A stretch of DNA of 11,985 nt from Verrucomicrobiales bacterium (lineage in GTDB: Bacteria > Verrucomicrobiota > Verrucomicrobiia > Limisphaerales > Palsa-1400). Made by a program: the position numbers and the translations under genes. Position 1 is the first letter of the stretch. The number at the start of each line of letters is the position of its first letter. Location: NCBI GenBank assembly GCA_028293405.1, contig JAQGOW010000018.1:1-11985 (forward strand), given 5' to 3'. This document shows positions 6,420 to 11,985 of the stretch, piece after piece. The notes under the pieces were generated by a model that saw nothing but the letters and a program-made list of their open reading frames with translations, did not search any database and was not told the origin of the DNA.

Positions 6420-7115
6420 ATGAAGTTTATTTACGTTGTTACAAGCGCCCTTGTGGTCTGTGGTTTGACGGCATCGGCTATCAACATTCAGCCGAGCAGC
6501 ATCGAACAGGTCTTGGATTTTTCAGTGACTGGCTGGTACCAAGGTATTCCGACGACCAACGGTGTGATCCACCGTGATCGAGCTGCCATTGTGCGAATCA
6601 CCAGCGATAATATTGTGCGAGCGCTGGCCATCGACCGGGACACGAATTTTTATCGCGGCCGTTTGTTTTACAAAACCGCGCTCGACGGCAGCGCGACAAA
6701 CATCGTCATTCGCGTACCGGGCAAAACGGCCGAATTGAACGTGACGGACGCATTTACCTGGGAAACAGGTCCGTTTATTGTCGATCAACTTTTCAATACA
6801 AACACGATGGTCACAAACAGCTATGTTGAAACGGGGCTTCGTTCGGTGTCGTTCACGAGCAGCAGTGTGTCGTTTACGAACAGGGGTTTGGCTGAGGGCA
6901 CATTAACGCGCACCCGAAAAATCAGCGCGTTTGTCAGCGGAACGGTCAAGAGCGGATATGCGAACATGCTTTCCTACACGGGCGGTGGCGGAACGATCGC
7001 TATCAACACGAATTTCTTCTACACGACCAACTTCCAGTTTGTCGCGACGAACACCGTGACTGGACCAGCGCAGATTAATATTCACACGTACGCGCCGGTG
7101 ATTTTGCCGTACTAG
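6420..7115 (+). CDS. Exported Asn/Thr-rich protein of unknown function
   Basis: I do not recognise this 231-residue protein. It has a clear signal peptide (about 1-20, cut after TASA), so it is periplasmic, outer-membrane or secreted. The mature part is rich in Thr, Asn, Ser and Val and reads as alternating beta strands: repeated TNT/TNF/TTN motifs near the C-terminus (residues about 198-215), a glycine run GGGG before an IAINTNFF strand, and no Cys after the signal peptide. Nothing suggests a catalytic motif. This composition is common in lineage-specific exported proteins of Verrucomicrobia (inference). The ATG at 6420 places the signal peptide exactly at the N-terminus; the ribosome-binding site is poor. 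It stands alone, divergent from tetR and convergent with the cytochrome-LRR gene, sharing stop-codon bases with it. Confidence 0.78.
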   Translation: MKFIYVVTSALVVCGLTASAINIQPSSIEQVLDFSVTGWYQGIPTTNGVIHRDRAAIVRITSDNIVRALAIDRDTNFYRGRLFYKTALDGSATNIVIRVPGKTAELNVTDAFTWETGPFIVDQLFNTNTMVTNSYVETGLRSVSFTSSSVSFTNRGLAEGTLTRTRKISAFVSGTVKSGYANMLSYTGGGGTIAINTNFFYTTNFQFVATNTVTGPAQINIHTYAPVILPY

Positions 7116-8092
7116 GCTTTCTTCTTCTTCTTTTTCTTAGCCGGTGGCGCGTCGGTCTTCGGCGCGTCCGCTTTGGTTTCGACCTTCGCGACTGGAGCTA
7201 GCTCAACGCCACGGACGATGTTGCACTTGGGCAACGCTTTTTGAAGCTTCGCCACACCGGCGTCGGTGACTTTCGTTTCCCAGAGATGAAGGTTGTGCAG
7301 GTTGGTCAAGCCGGCTAGATGTTCAAGTCCAGCATCAGTGATAGACGTGTCGAATAAGTTTAAGTAAGTCAGGTGAGCCATGTCTTTGACGTTTGCGAGG
7401 CCGCCATCGGTGATGGGCGTGTGCTCCAGGTGTAAGTGAGTGAGGTTGACCAACGGTTTGAGATTCGCTGCCGACGCTTCGGAAAACTTCACGCCGGACA
7501 AATTCAACTGCATCAACGTCGTGACATCCTTTAGTTGAGCGAGCGTTGCGTCGGCGGCGTTGGTGTAGCCGCGCAGATTCGCTTCGTGCCAATTACAGTT
7601 CTGCGCAATGGGACGAACGGAGATGCCCACAGTGTCGAGTTTTGCGATGGCGGTCAGCTCGACAGGCGTAGATTTTACGTCTGGAAGTTTTTCGGCTTCG
7701 GCGTTGGCGGGTTTATCCGTCGTTGCAACTGCCGTGTCAGGCCAGGTCGCACCTTGATTGATCCAATCGCGGATAAGGTCGGTTTCGGCTTTGCTCAGGA
7801 GCGAACCCTGGTTCGGCATCACGTCGTCGCTGCCGTCGGGCAAGGTGATACGGCGATAGAGGTCGCTCTTCGCAGCGTCGCTGGGAATGATGGAGACCGC
7901 GTCTTTGCCGCCTTTGAGCGCGGCTGCCTTCTGGTCGAGGCGCAGCCCGCCCTTTTGTTTCTCCGGCCCGTGACATTTGATGCACGACTTCTCGAAGATC
8001 GGCTGAATCTGCTTGGCGAAATCAACTTTGGTGTCAGCCAATGCCGGCAGCGCCAAGAAAACAAGTCCAACGGTCAAACGGGAAAGTTGCAT
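7112..8092 (-). CDS. Planctomycete-type cytochrome c domain fused to leucine-rich repeats
   Basis: From the ATG at 8090-8092 the product is 326 residues. A signal peptide (1-19, cut after PALA) precedes a cytochrome c domain of the planctomycete/verrucomicrobial PSCyt1 type (about 23-118). Haem attachment is Cys37-x-x-Cys40-His41, the probable distal ligand is Met92 in DDVMP, and the domain closes with LIRDWINQGATWP. A Pro/Ala/Glu linker follows, then at least three to four leucine-rich repeats (about 189-293) of the pattern ITDAGLxxLxxLxxLxxLxL. The tail is Ala/Pro/Lys-rich and ends in seven consecutive lysines and an alanine. It is probably a periplasmic or surface electron-transfer or binding protein; its partner is unknown. 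The frame is open to 8197; an ATG at 8128 would add a basic n-region (QPRRKTAKK) and is the main alternative. The gene has no same-strand neighbour. Confidence 0.87.
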   Translation of the reverse strand: MQLSRLTVGLVFLALPALADTKVDFAKQIQPIFEKSCIKCHGPEKQKGGLRLDQKAAALKGGKDAVSIIPSDAAKSDLYRRITLPDGSDDVMPNQGSLLSKAETDLIRDWINQGATWPDTAVATTDKPANAEAEKLPDVKSTPVELTAIAKLDTVGISVRPIAQNCNWHEANLRGYTNAADATLAQLKDVTTLMQLNLSGVKFSEASAANLKPLVNLTHLHLEHTPITDGGLANVKDMAHLTYLNLFDTSITDAGLEHLAGLTNLHNLHLWETKVTDAGVAKLQKALPKCNIVRGVELAPVAKVETKADAPKTDAPPAKKKKKKKA

Positions 8093-8297
8093 CGGAATCT
8101 TTTTAGCAGTTTTTCGTCGAGGCTGCATCAACTTTCGAATCAGGTGTTTGCCGAAAAATGCAGAATTCATCCGCATCAGAAGCTGCATCGTTAACAAAAA
8201 TTCAAAAAAGTTAGCAACAACCTGTTGACGTCACAACCCTTTGTTGTTAGAAGTCGCTTAGCCACATTAGGTGGTGTAAAGGAAGGTCCGTTCAGCT
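8093..8297. promoter_or_regulatory. Divergent regulatory region between cytochrome-LRR gene and nrdR
   Basis: About 205 bases separate the two divergent starts. For the rightward side there is a -35-like TTGACG (8225-8230) with a poor -10 (TTAGAA, 8247-8252, 16-nt spacer). TGACGTCA (8226-8233) is an 8-bp palindrome overlapping that -35. AACAAC (8216-8221) and GTTGTT (8243-8248) form an inverted pair around it. A purine-rich AAAGGAAGG (8278-8286), 11 nt before the nrdR ATG, is the likely ribosome-binding site. No convincing leftward promoter was found. The part from 8093 to 8197 is also open in the frame of the cytochrome-LRR gene. Confidence 0.4.
8262..8277. promoter_or_regulatory. Weak NrdR-box-like 16-mer upstream of nrdR
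   Basis: CCACATTAGGTGGTGT agrees with the usual NrdR box (AcaCwAtATaTwGtgt) at 11 of 16 positions by my count, including the outer CAC and GTGT. It also contains the inverted repeat CCAC-ATTAG-GTGG. It lies 20 nt before the nrdR start, where an autoregulatory site could act. The AT core is poorly matched and no second box is seen, although NrdR usually uses paired boxes, so this is only a suggestion. Confidence 0.22.
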
Positions 8298-8768
8298 ATG
8301 CGTTGTCCAAAGTGCGGAAATCAGGACGATAAGGTGATCGACTCACGTGCATCGCGCGAGGGCTCGACTATTCGGCGACGTCGGGAGTGCCTTGCCTGCG
8401 CTCATCGGTTCACAACTTACGAAGAGATTGAGCGCGAAGGCCTTATGGTCATCAAGCGCGACGGCCGGCGTGAGGAATTCTCGCGCGAAAAATTACTTTC
8501 AGGGTTGCGCAAAGCGTGCCAAAAACGGCCGATTAGCCCCAAAGTCATCGAAGAATTGGCCGAAAAGATAGCTGATGAGCTGAGTGATAAATACGATCGC
8601 GAAGTTCCCGGCATGGCTGTGGGCGAGCGCGTAATGGAGGGTTTGCGGGAACTGGATAAAGTTGCTTACGTTCGTTTTGCCAGTGTTTACCGTCGTTTCG
8701 AAGAAGCGACGGAATTTGTTCGCGAAGTTAAAAAATTGGAGGATAAGCCCGATGAATCTCAGACCTGA
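8298..8768 (+). CDS. nrdR: Transcriptional repressor NrdR
   Basis: NrdR represses ribonucleotide reductase genes by sensing ATP/dATP through an ATP-cone and binding NrdR boxes. This 156-residue protein is full length for the family. It has the N-terminal zinc ribbon (MRCPKCG with Cys3/Cys6 and CLAC with Cys31/Cys34), the basic stretch STIRRRREC between them that contacts DNA, and an ATP-cone domain (about 49-139) with VIKRDGRREEFSREKL and the closing VAYVRFASVYRRF. The ATG at 8298 starts exactly at the canonical MRCP, with AAAGGAAGG upstream. It is the first gene of a rightward cluster and its 3' end overlaps the next gene by 17 nt. No ribonucleotide reductase gene is in this window. Confidence 0.97.
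   Translation: MRCPKCGNQDDKVIDSRASREGSTIRRRRECLACAHRFTTYEEIEREGLMVIKRDGRREEFSREKLLSGLRKACQKRPISPKVIEELAEKIADELSDKYDREVPGMAVGERVMEGLRELDKVAYVRFASVYRRFEEATEFVREVKKLEDKPDESQT
8738..8743 (+). promoter_or_regulatory. Strong Shine-Dalgarno fixing the start of the gene after nrdR
   Basis: GGAGGA lies inside the nrdR coding sequence, 8 nt before the ATG at 8752. It is the best ribosome-binding site in the window. It selects 8752 over the earlier in-frame ATG at 8662, which would overlap nrdR by more than 100 nt. Confidence 0.75.
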
Positions 8769-9309
8769 TTCCCTCATATTCCAAACTTCTGCCGGGGAAG
8801 AAATTCCCTGTTCGGCGGAATGGGTCACGCTCGAATTGCTGGGCGAAGCCGCCACGAACGTTGAGCCTGAATTGGTCCGCAACGCGTCGGCCGCCGTGCT
8901 GCACTATTTCAAAGAAGAACTAAATCGGACGTACGTATCGATTTCGGAGTTTGCAGATGCATTGGAAAAAGTTTTGCGCGGTCTCGGGTTCAACGTGCTG
9001 GCCGATGAACCACTGTCGTCCTTACCGTCACCACGAGTTTCTGAAGGTGACCTTCGCCAGATCGTCAATGCAGGCAATGGTTGCGAATTGTTCTTTTTCA
9101 AAACGTTGCGAGAGGACTTGAAGAAGCGCTTGAGTGAAGCGCCGCAAGTGGTCGCGTTTCGTGGATTGCGCGGGAGTGTGAAAATTTTGTTGGGCGCCGA
9201 ACGTTGGAGCGCGAAGTGCCAGATATTGTCTGACCACATTGTAGAATATATACGCACGTGCTGGAGTTCGGATTTCGGCAGCGACAAGTGCGCGTTGGTT
9301 GTATTGTAA
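8752..9309 (+). CDS. Unknown protein co-translated with nrdR
   Basis: I do not recognise this 185-residue protein. It has no signal peptide or membrane segment and is probably cytoplasmic. It looks like two parts. Residues about 38-85 are mostly helical (PELVRNASAAVLHYFKEEL then SISEFADALEKVLRGLGF), loosely reminiscent of the second half of an ATP-cone. Residues about 95-185 are mixed alpha/beta, with FFFKTLREDLKKRL, VVAFRGLRGSVKILLG and several cysteines (20, 111, 156, 170, 180), some possibly paired or metal-binding. The start at 8752 overlaps nrdR by 17 nt and has a strong Shine-Dalgarno (GGAGGA); the gene ends 22 nt before the HIT gene. The overlap suggests a product made together with NrdR, but a link to nucleotide regulation is only inference. 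The ATP-cone resemblance is weak and by eye. Confidence 0.75.
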   Translation: MNLRPDSLIFQTSAGEEIPCSAEWVTLELLGEAATNVEPELVRNASAAVLHYFKEELNRTYVSISEFADALEKVLRGLGFNVLADEPLSSLPSPRVSEGDLRQIVNAGNGCELFFFKTLREDLKKRLSEAPQVVAFRGLRGSVKILLGAERWSAKCQILSDHIVEYIRTCWSSDFGSDKCALVVL

Positions 9310-9331
9310 GTGGTCAACGCGGGAGCGACTC

Positions 9332-9670
9332 ATGACGATCTTCGATAAAATTATCGCAAGGCAGATTCCGGCGAACATCGTTTACGAGGATGATCTGGTG
9401 CTGGCGTTCAAAGACGTGAAGCCCGCAGCTCCGACGCACATTCTCGTTATCCCGAAAAAGTGCATTCCACGAATTGCCGAAGCGCAACCAGACGATCACA
9501 AGGTTCTCGGACACATGTTGCTGAAAGCCGGCGAGATTGCGAAGAAGGCTGGCCTGGAACAGAGCGGATTTCGGCTGGTCATCAATAACGGGCCGGATGC
9601 CGGTGAATCGGTTCCACATTTGCATTTGCACATCATGGGTGGCAGGTCAATGGCGTGGCCGCCGGGATAA
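9332..9670 (+). CDS. HIT-family purine nucleoside phosphoramidase (HinT-like)
   Basis: This 112-residue cytoplasmic protein matches HinT-type histidine-triad hydrolases, which cleave AMP-N bonds such as adenosine phosphoramidates and aminoacyl-adenylates. The N-terminus has the family pattern TIFDKIIARQIPANIVYEDD (2-21), then AFKDVKPAAPTHILVIPK (25-42). The catalytic triad motif is HLHLH at 96-100 (His96, His98, His100), followed by the C-terminal GGRSMAWPPG typical of the branch. Length and motifs are complete. The ATG at 9332 has a nearby GGGAG (9321-9325) and is preferred over 9299, which overlaps the previous gene and adds unrelated residues. It sits 22 nt after the unknown gene and 7 nt before the zinc-ribbon gene. 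Confidence 0.94.
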   Translation: MTIFDKIIARQIPANIVYEDDLVLAFKDVKPAAPTHILVIPKKCIPRIAEAQPDDHKVLGHMLLKAGEIAKKAGLEQSGFRLVINNGPDAGESVPHLHLHIMGGRSMAWPPG

Positions 9671-9677
9671 TCGCACC

Positions 9678-10166
9678 ATGTCACAAAGCGACCTCAAAAT
9701 TGTAGCAGTCGCTGTAGTAATTTTCCTTGGCGTTTGCATTTACCGACTCGTTCAGCGATTTCGACGTCTGATTCCAACTGCCGATCCTTGGAGTGACGAT
9801 GTTCAGGCATCGGTTTGCGACGAGAACGCGGTGCCAGTTTGTCATCGTTGCTTCACAGGGCAGGAACCGAACACGTTGTTCTGCCCGAAATGTGGTACGG
9901 CCGTCGGCGACTACAACAACATTTTGCCGTGGGTTCAGGTATTCTCAGAAGGTGAAGTTTTGAGAAACTCTTTGTTCGACCGCGTTCGCGTAAACGTCCT
10001 TACAATAGTCGGTTTTTTTGTTTTCACAGTCGCGTTGGGTTGCCTCACCGGCATTGGGCTTATGCTGATGCCGTTTCTGTGGGTGATGTTTGTGAAGAAT
10101 ATTGTTCGCAGCCGATCGCTCGAAGCTGTGGAAAAGATTTCCAACGGCAACGAAACGTCCTTATGA
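9678..10166 (+). CDS. Zinc-ribbon membrane protein of unknown function
   Basis: The 162-residue product has one membrane segment near the N-terminus (about 7-24), a four-cysteine zinc ribbon (Cys55-x2-Cys58 and Cys69-x2-Cys72, the second in FCPKCG), and a hydrophobic stretch (about 106-139) long enough for one long or two short helices, ending in a basic tail. With the N-terminal segment as an anchor, the ribbon would be in a soluble loop. No specific family is recognised; small zinc-ribbon membrane proteins are common and mostly uncharacterised. The ATG at 9678 follows the HIT stop by 7 nt. An earlier in-frame ATG at 9537 lies inside the HIT gene and would add an unrelated N-terminus. Its stop (10164-10166) is 9 nt before ruvA and in the same frame, so ruvA is kept separate only by that stop. 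Confidence 0.8.
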   Translation: MSQSDLKIVAVAVVIFLGVCIYRLVQRFRRLIPTADPWSDDVQASVCDENAVPVCHRCFTGQEPNTLFCPKCGTAVGDYNNILPWVQVFSEGEVLRNSLFDRVRVNVLTIVGFFVFTVALGCLTGIGLMLMPFLWVMFVKNIVRSRSLEAVEKISNGNETSL

Positions 10167-10175
10167 TTTTTCGCA

Positions 10176-10781
10176 GTGATTACGTTTCTGCACGGTAAAC
10201 TCGCCGAAGCTCTTCCGACCCAGGTCATCGTTGATGTCAACGGTGTCGGTTACGAAGTGCTGATTCCGCTGTCATCCTTCGACAAGCTGCCGCAACCCGG
10301 ACAGCCGTTGAAAATCCTGACCCATCTCGCCATTCGCGACGATGCACATGTCCTTTATGGGTTCATGACGGCGGCGGAACGTGATTTGTTCCGCATGCTG
10401 ATAAACACCGTGAGCGGAATCGGCCCGAAGATTGCACTGAACATTCTTAGCGGAACGAGCACGACGTCTCTCCGATCAGCCGTTGCCAACGGTGACGTCA
10501 AAATGCTTTCGCAAATCAGCGGCGTGGGCAAAAAGACTGCCGAACGAATTGTCGTTGAGTTGAGAGATAAGATTGGGAAGGCGGCGGCATTTGAAGCCGG
10601 TAGCGCAGAACGTTCGTTGTCCGCTGACGACCAGAAGGTGAATGATGCCGTGCTTGCGCTCGTGGCACTTGGATTTAAGCAGCCTGAAGCGCACGACACT
10701 ATCCGTGCGGCACTCGCAGTGTTGGGGCCGCAGGCATCAGTCGAGCAGTTGGTGCGCGCGAGTTTGAAAAAGGGAAGTTAA
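10176..10781 (+). CDS. ruvA: Holliday junction branch migration protein RuvA
   Basis: RuvA binds four-way DNA junctions as a tetramer and loads the RuvB motor during recombinational repair. The 201-residue protein is the usual length. Domain I is an OB fold (1-62: MITFLHGKL, VDVNGVGYEVLIP, HLAIRDDAHVLYGF). Domain II has two helix-hairpin-helix motifs (VSGIGPKIALNILSG, 79-93; ISGVGKKTAERIVVELRDKI, 114-133). Domain III, which contacts RuvB, is at about 153-198 (NDAVLALVALGFKQPEA). The start is GTG at 10176-10178; it is the first possible start after the in-frame stop of the previous gene and gives the canonical N-terminus. No clear Shine-Dalgarno is visible, so re-initiation from the upstream gene is likely. 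ruvB and ruvC are not in the window. Confidence 0.96.
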   Translation: MITFLHGKLAEALPTQVIVDVNGVGYEVLIPLSSFDKLPQPGQPLKILTHLAIRDDAHVLYGFMTAAERDLFRMLINTVSGIGPKIALNILSGTSTTSLRSAVANGDVKMLSQISGVGKKTAERIVVELRDKIGKAAAFEAGSAERSLSADDQKVNDAVLALVALGFKQPEAHDTIRAALAVLGPQASVEQLVRASLKKGS

Positions 10782-11470
10782 TGGCTGACGGCGCACCCAA
10801 ATCCGTCGTGGTTCCTTATGTGCTGCCGTTCCACAAACGTTGCGCCGTGGGAATTCTCTGCGCGTGCGCGCGACTTTTTTTTGCGACATGGCGGCTGCGA
10901 TGGTTGCCGGCAACGCCGTCCGCGAAAAAAGCAACTGGCGCTTCGCCGGTGATTTATTGCATTTGGCATAATCGACTCGCGATGGCGGTGGCAAGCTACA
11001 ACAAGGAAAACCGTCAATTGTGGCCGGTGAAAGGCGTCGCCGCTGTCGTCAGTGCAAGTCGTGATGGCGCTTTTCTCGCTGCCATACTTGAGCAGTTTCG
11101 GATGCAACCGATTCGAGGTTCATCGAGTCGCCGTGGCGGCCAGGCGTTGTTGGAAGCCACAACGTGGCTGGAAAAAGGCTATACGGTCGTCATCACTCCG
11201 GACGGCCCGCGCGGACCATGCTACAAAATTCAGGAAGGGATTATGTCGTTGGCTCAATTAACGGGTCGGCCGATTGTGCCACTCGGAATCAACGGGCATC
11301 CCCATTTCAAAGCGCGTAGTTGGGATAAGTTCCAGTTGCCGGTCCCATTTGCGAATTGCCGAGTTCTTTACGGCGAGCCGATATTCGTGCCGCGCGACGC
11401 AGATGATGTTGAACGTAAGCGAATCCGCGCTGAGCTCGAGCGCGTGATGCTGGAAACAAACCCGCCATAA
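10781..11470 (+). CDS. DUF374 / lysophospholipid acyltransferase-like protein
   Basis: This 229-residue protein matches the DUF374 group of the LPLAT acyltransferase superfamily, thought to transfer acyl chains to lipid A or phospholipid precursors at the inner membrane. A hydrophobic N-terminal segment (about 22-36) fits a membrane anchor. Landmarks are CIWHNRL (60-66, His63), SASRDG (91-96), IRGSSSRRGGQALL (111-124), TPDGPRGPCYKIQEGI (139-154) and GRPIVPLGI (162-170). The acyltransferase HxxxxD motif is not in its canonical form, as is usual for DUF374. The ATG at 10781 overlaps the ruvA stop by one base (TAATG), so translation is coupled. Its TAA (11468-11470) lies in the left arm of an inverted repeat. 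The substrate is not determinable here. Confidence 0.9.
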   Translation: MADGAPKSVVVPYVLPFHKRCAVGILCACARLFFATWRLRWLPATPSAKKATGASPVIYCIWHNRLAMAVASYNKENRQLWPVKGVAAVVSASRDGAFLAAILEQFRMQPIRGSSSRRGGQALLEATTWLEKGYTVVITPDGPRGPCYKIQEGIMSLAQLTGRPIVPLGINGHPHFKARSWDKFQLPVPFANCRVLYGEPIFVPRDADDVERKRIRAELERVMLETNPP

Positions 11471-11537
11471 GGGTAGGCGACGACGCACGCGCGCCGTCCA
11501 CGCATTGTAGCGGGATTTGCTCCTACCCTTTATGGCG
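11463..11537. repeat. Long inverted repeat around two convergent stop codons
   Basis: The left arm CGCCATAAGGGTAGG (11463-11477) and right arm CCTACCCTTTATGGCG (11522-11537) are reverse complements apart from one extra T, with a 44-nt GC-rich interior. Each arm holds a stop codon of the flanking gene: TAA at 11468-11470 for the plus gene and at 11530-11532 on the minus strand, both preceded by CCA. A smaller nested palindrome starts and ends with GTAG/CTAC (11507-11526). It could act as a two-way transcription terminator, although a U-tract is absent and the loop is long, or it could be a REP- or MITE-like element. Copies elsewhere cannot be seen here. Confidence 0.7.
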
Positions 11538-11985
11538 TTTTTACACGGTAAAACTTCGTGACCTGTGCGACAGGGTCGGTGACAACATAGTTTGTTGGCG
11601 CTGGTGCTGCCGGAAGACTCGTCAATGTTGTCCACAACGATCTGTCGAACGCAGGGCGGCTTTCAACGGTGTAAGTGCGGTTGGCTTCGGCAATGAACGC
11701 AAACTGAAATTGTCCGGTGGAGACAGCCGCACCTGTCAGCGAAGGTTGCTGCGGAGGCGGGGCGCTTGCGGTGTAGGTAACCGACAATCTTGCTGCGGCG
11801 CCAATCCCGAATTGAGCTGTTGCTGTCGATCCCCACCGGCGGCCGTTTTGACCGACTTCAGCGGCGGCCCTGAAAAACCAACCGTTGTTTGCGGATGGGT
11901 CATTGATCCACGCTTGCACATCCGCGATCAAACTATCGTTCGAATTAAACGTGTGTGGGCCAGTTGCACCCACTGCGGCGGTGAT
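11530..11985 (-). CDS. C-terminal end of a large secreted modular protein (DNRLRE-like), 5' end outside window
   Basis: The frame is open to the window edge on the minus strand and ends in TAA at 11530-11532, giving the last 151 residues of a longer protein. The first part (LIADVQAWINDPSANNGW... ending RLSVTYTA) resembles the C-terminal half of DNRLRE-type domains, exported beta-sandwich modules. A Pro/Gln linker (SAPPPQQPS) leads to a final module about 75 residues long with FQFAFIAEANRTYTVESRP, SLWTTLTSLPA and a closing TKFYRVKTP. That ending is common at the ends of verrucomicrobial surface proteins (family knowledge, by eye). The V codon at 11971-11973 is an internal GTG and not the start. 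It is probably a secreted or surface protein; the catalytic or binding part, if any, is outside the window. Confidence 0.75.
   Translation of the reverse strand: MTAAVGATGPHTFNSNDSLIADVQAWINDPSANNGWFFRAAAEVGQNGRRWGSTATAQFGIGAAARLSVTYTASAPPPQQPSLTGAAVSTGQFQFAFIAEANRTYTVESRPAFDRSLWTTLTSLPAAPAPTNYVVTDPVAQVTKFYRVKTP

Noticed and set aside
7535..8194. A 219-residue open frame on the plus strand opposite the cytochrome-LRR gene
   Set aside because: It is antisense to a gene with clear haem and LRR motifs, shows no domain of its own and is a by-product of codon bias in the real gene.
8662..8751. Earlier start for the gene after nrdR
   Set aside because: The extra residues come from another frame of nrdR, while GGAGGA at 8738-8743 fits the ATG at 8752.

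Overview
The window reads as a stretch of chromosome from a diderm bacterium of the Planctomycetes-Verrucomicrobia-Chlamydiae group, most likely Verrucomicrobia (Pedosphaera/Limisphaerales-like). The clues are a DUF1800-DUF1501 gene pair, a planctomycete-type cytochrome c domain fused to leucine-rich repeats, a C-terminal fragment of a large modular surface protein of the DNRLRE/'YTVESR...FYRV' kind, and a TolC outer-membrane protein, which requires an outer membrane. The assignment rests on protein-family recognition by eye only. Most starts have weak or no Shine-Dalgarno sequence, and two genes start with GTG.

Layout. (1) Bases 1-2973, plus strand: the 3' end of a DUF1800 gene, then a Tat-exported DUF1501 protein 4 nt later, then an exported protein made of three tandem RidA-like domains. 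All three probably act outside the cytoplasm. (2) Bases 2989-6307, minus strand: a regulated efflux locus read in the order TetR (CecR-like), TolC, TetA-like MFS pump. tetR and tolC overlap as ATGA, and the MFS gene follows 95 nt later, after a degenerate heptamer tandem repeat. No periplasmic adaptor gene is visible. (3) Bases 6420-7115, plus: an exported Asn/Thr-rich protein of unknown function. It ends in the same CTAG tetranucleotide as the convergent cytochrome c-LRR gene (7112-8092, minus). (4) Bases 8298-11470, plus: a tight housekeeping cluster of nrdR, an unknown gene with a strong Shine-Dalgarno that overlaps nrdR, a HIT/HinT hydrolase, a zinc-ribbon membrane protein, ruvA and a DUF374 lysophospholipid acyltransferase-like gene. 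Gaps run from a 17-nt overlap to 22 nt, so this is probably one transcription unit. (5) Bases 11471-11529: a short convergent intergenic region with long inverted arms that contain the stop codons of both flanking genes. (6) Bases 11530-11985, minus: the C-terminal end of a large secreted modular protein that continues beyond the window.

No rRNA, tRNA, CRISPR array, transposase gene or prophage gene was seen. No stretch longer than 300 bases lacks a gene; the longest gap is about 205 bases (8093-8297). The least familiar items are the triple RidA-domain exported protein in which all three domains lack the canonical substrate-binding arginine, the unknown gene translationally linked to nrdR, and the palindromic element at 11463-11537.
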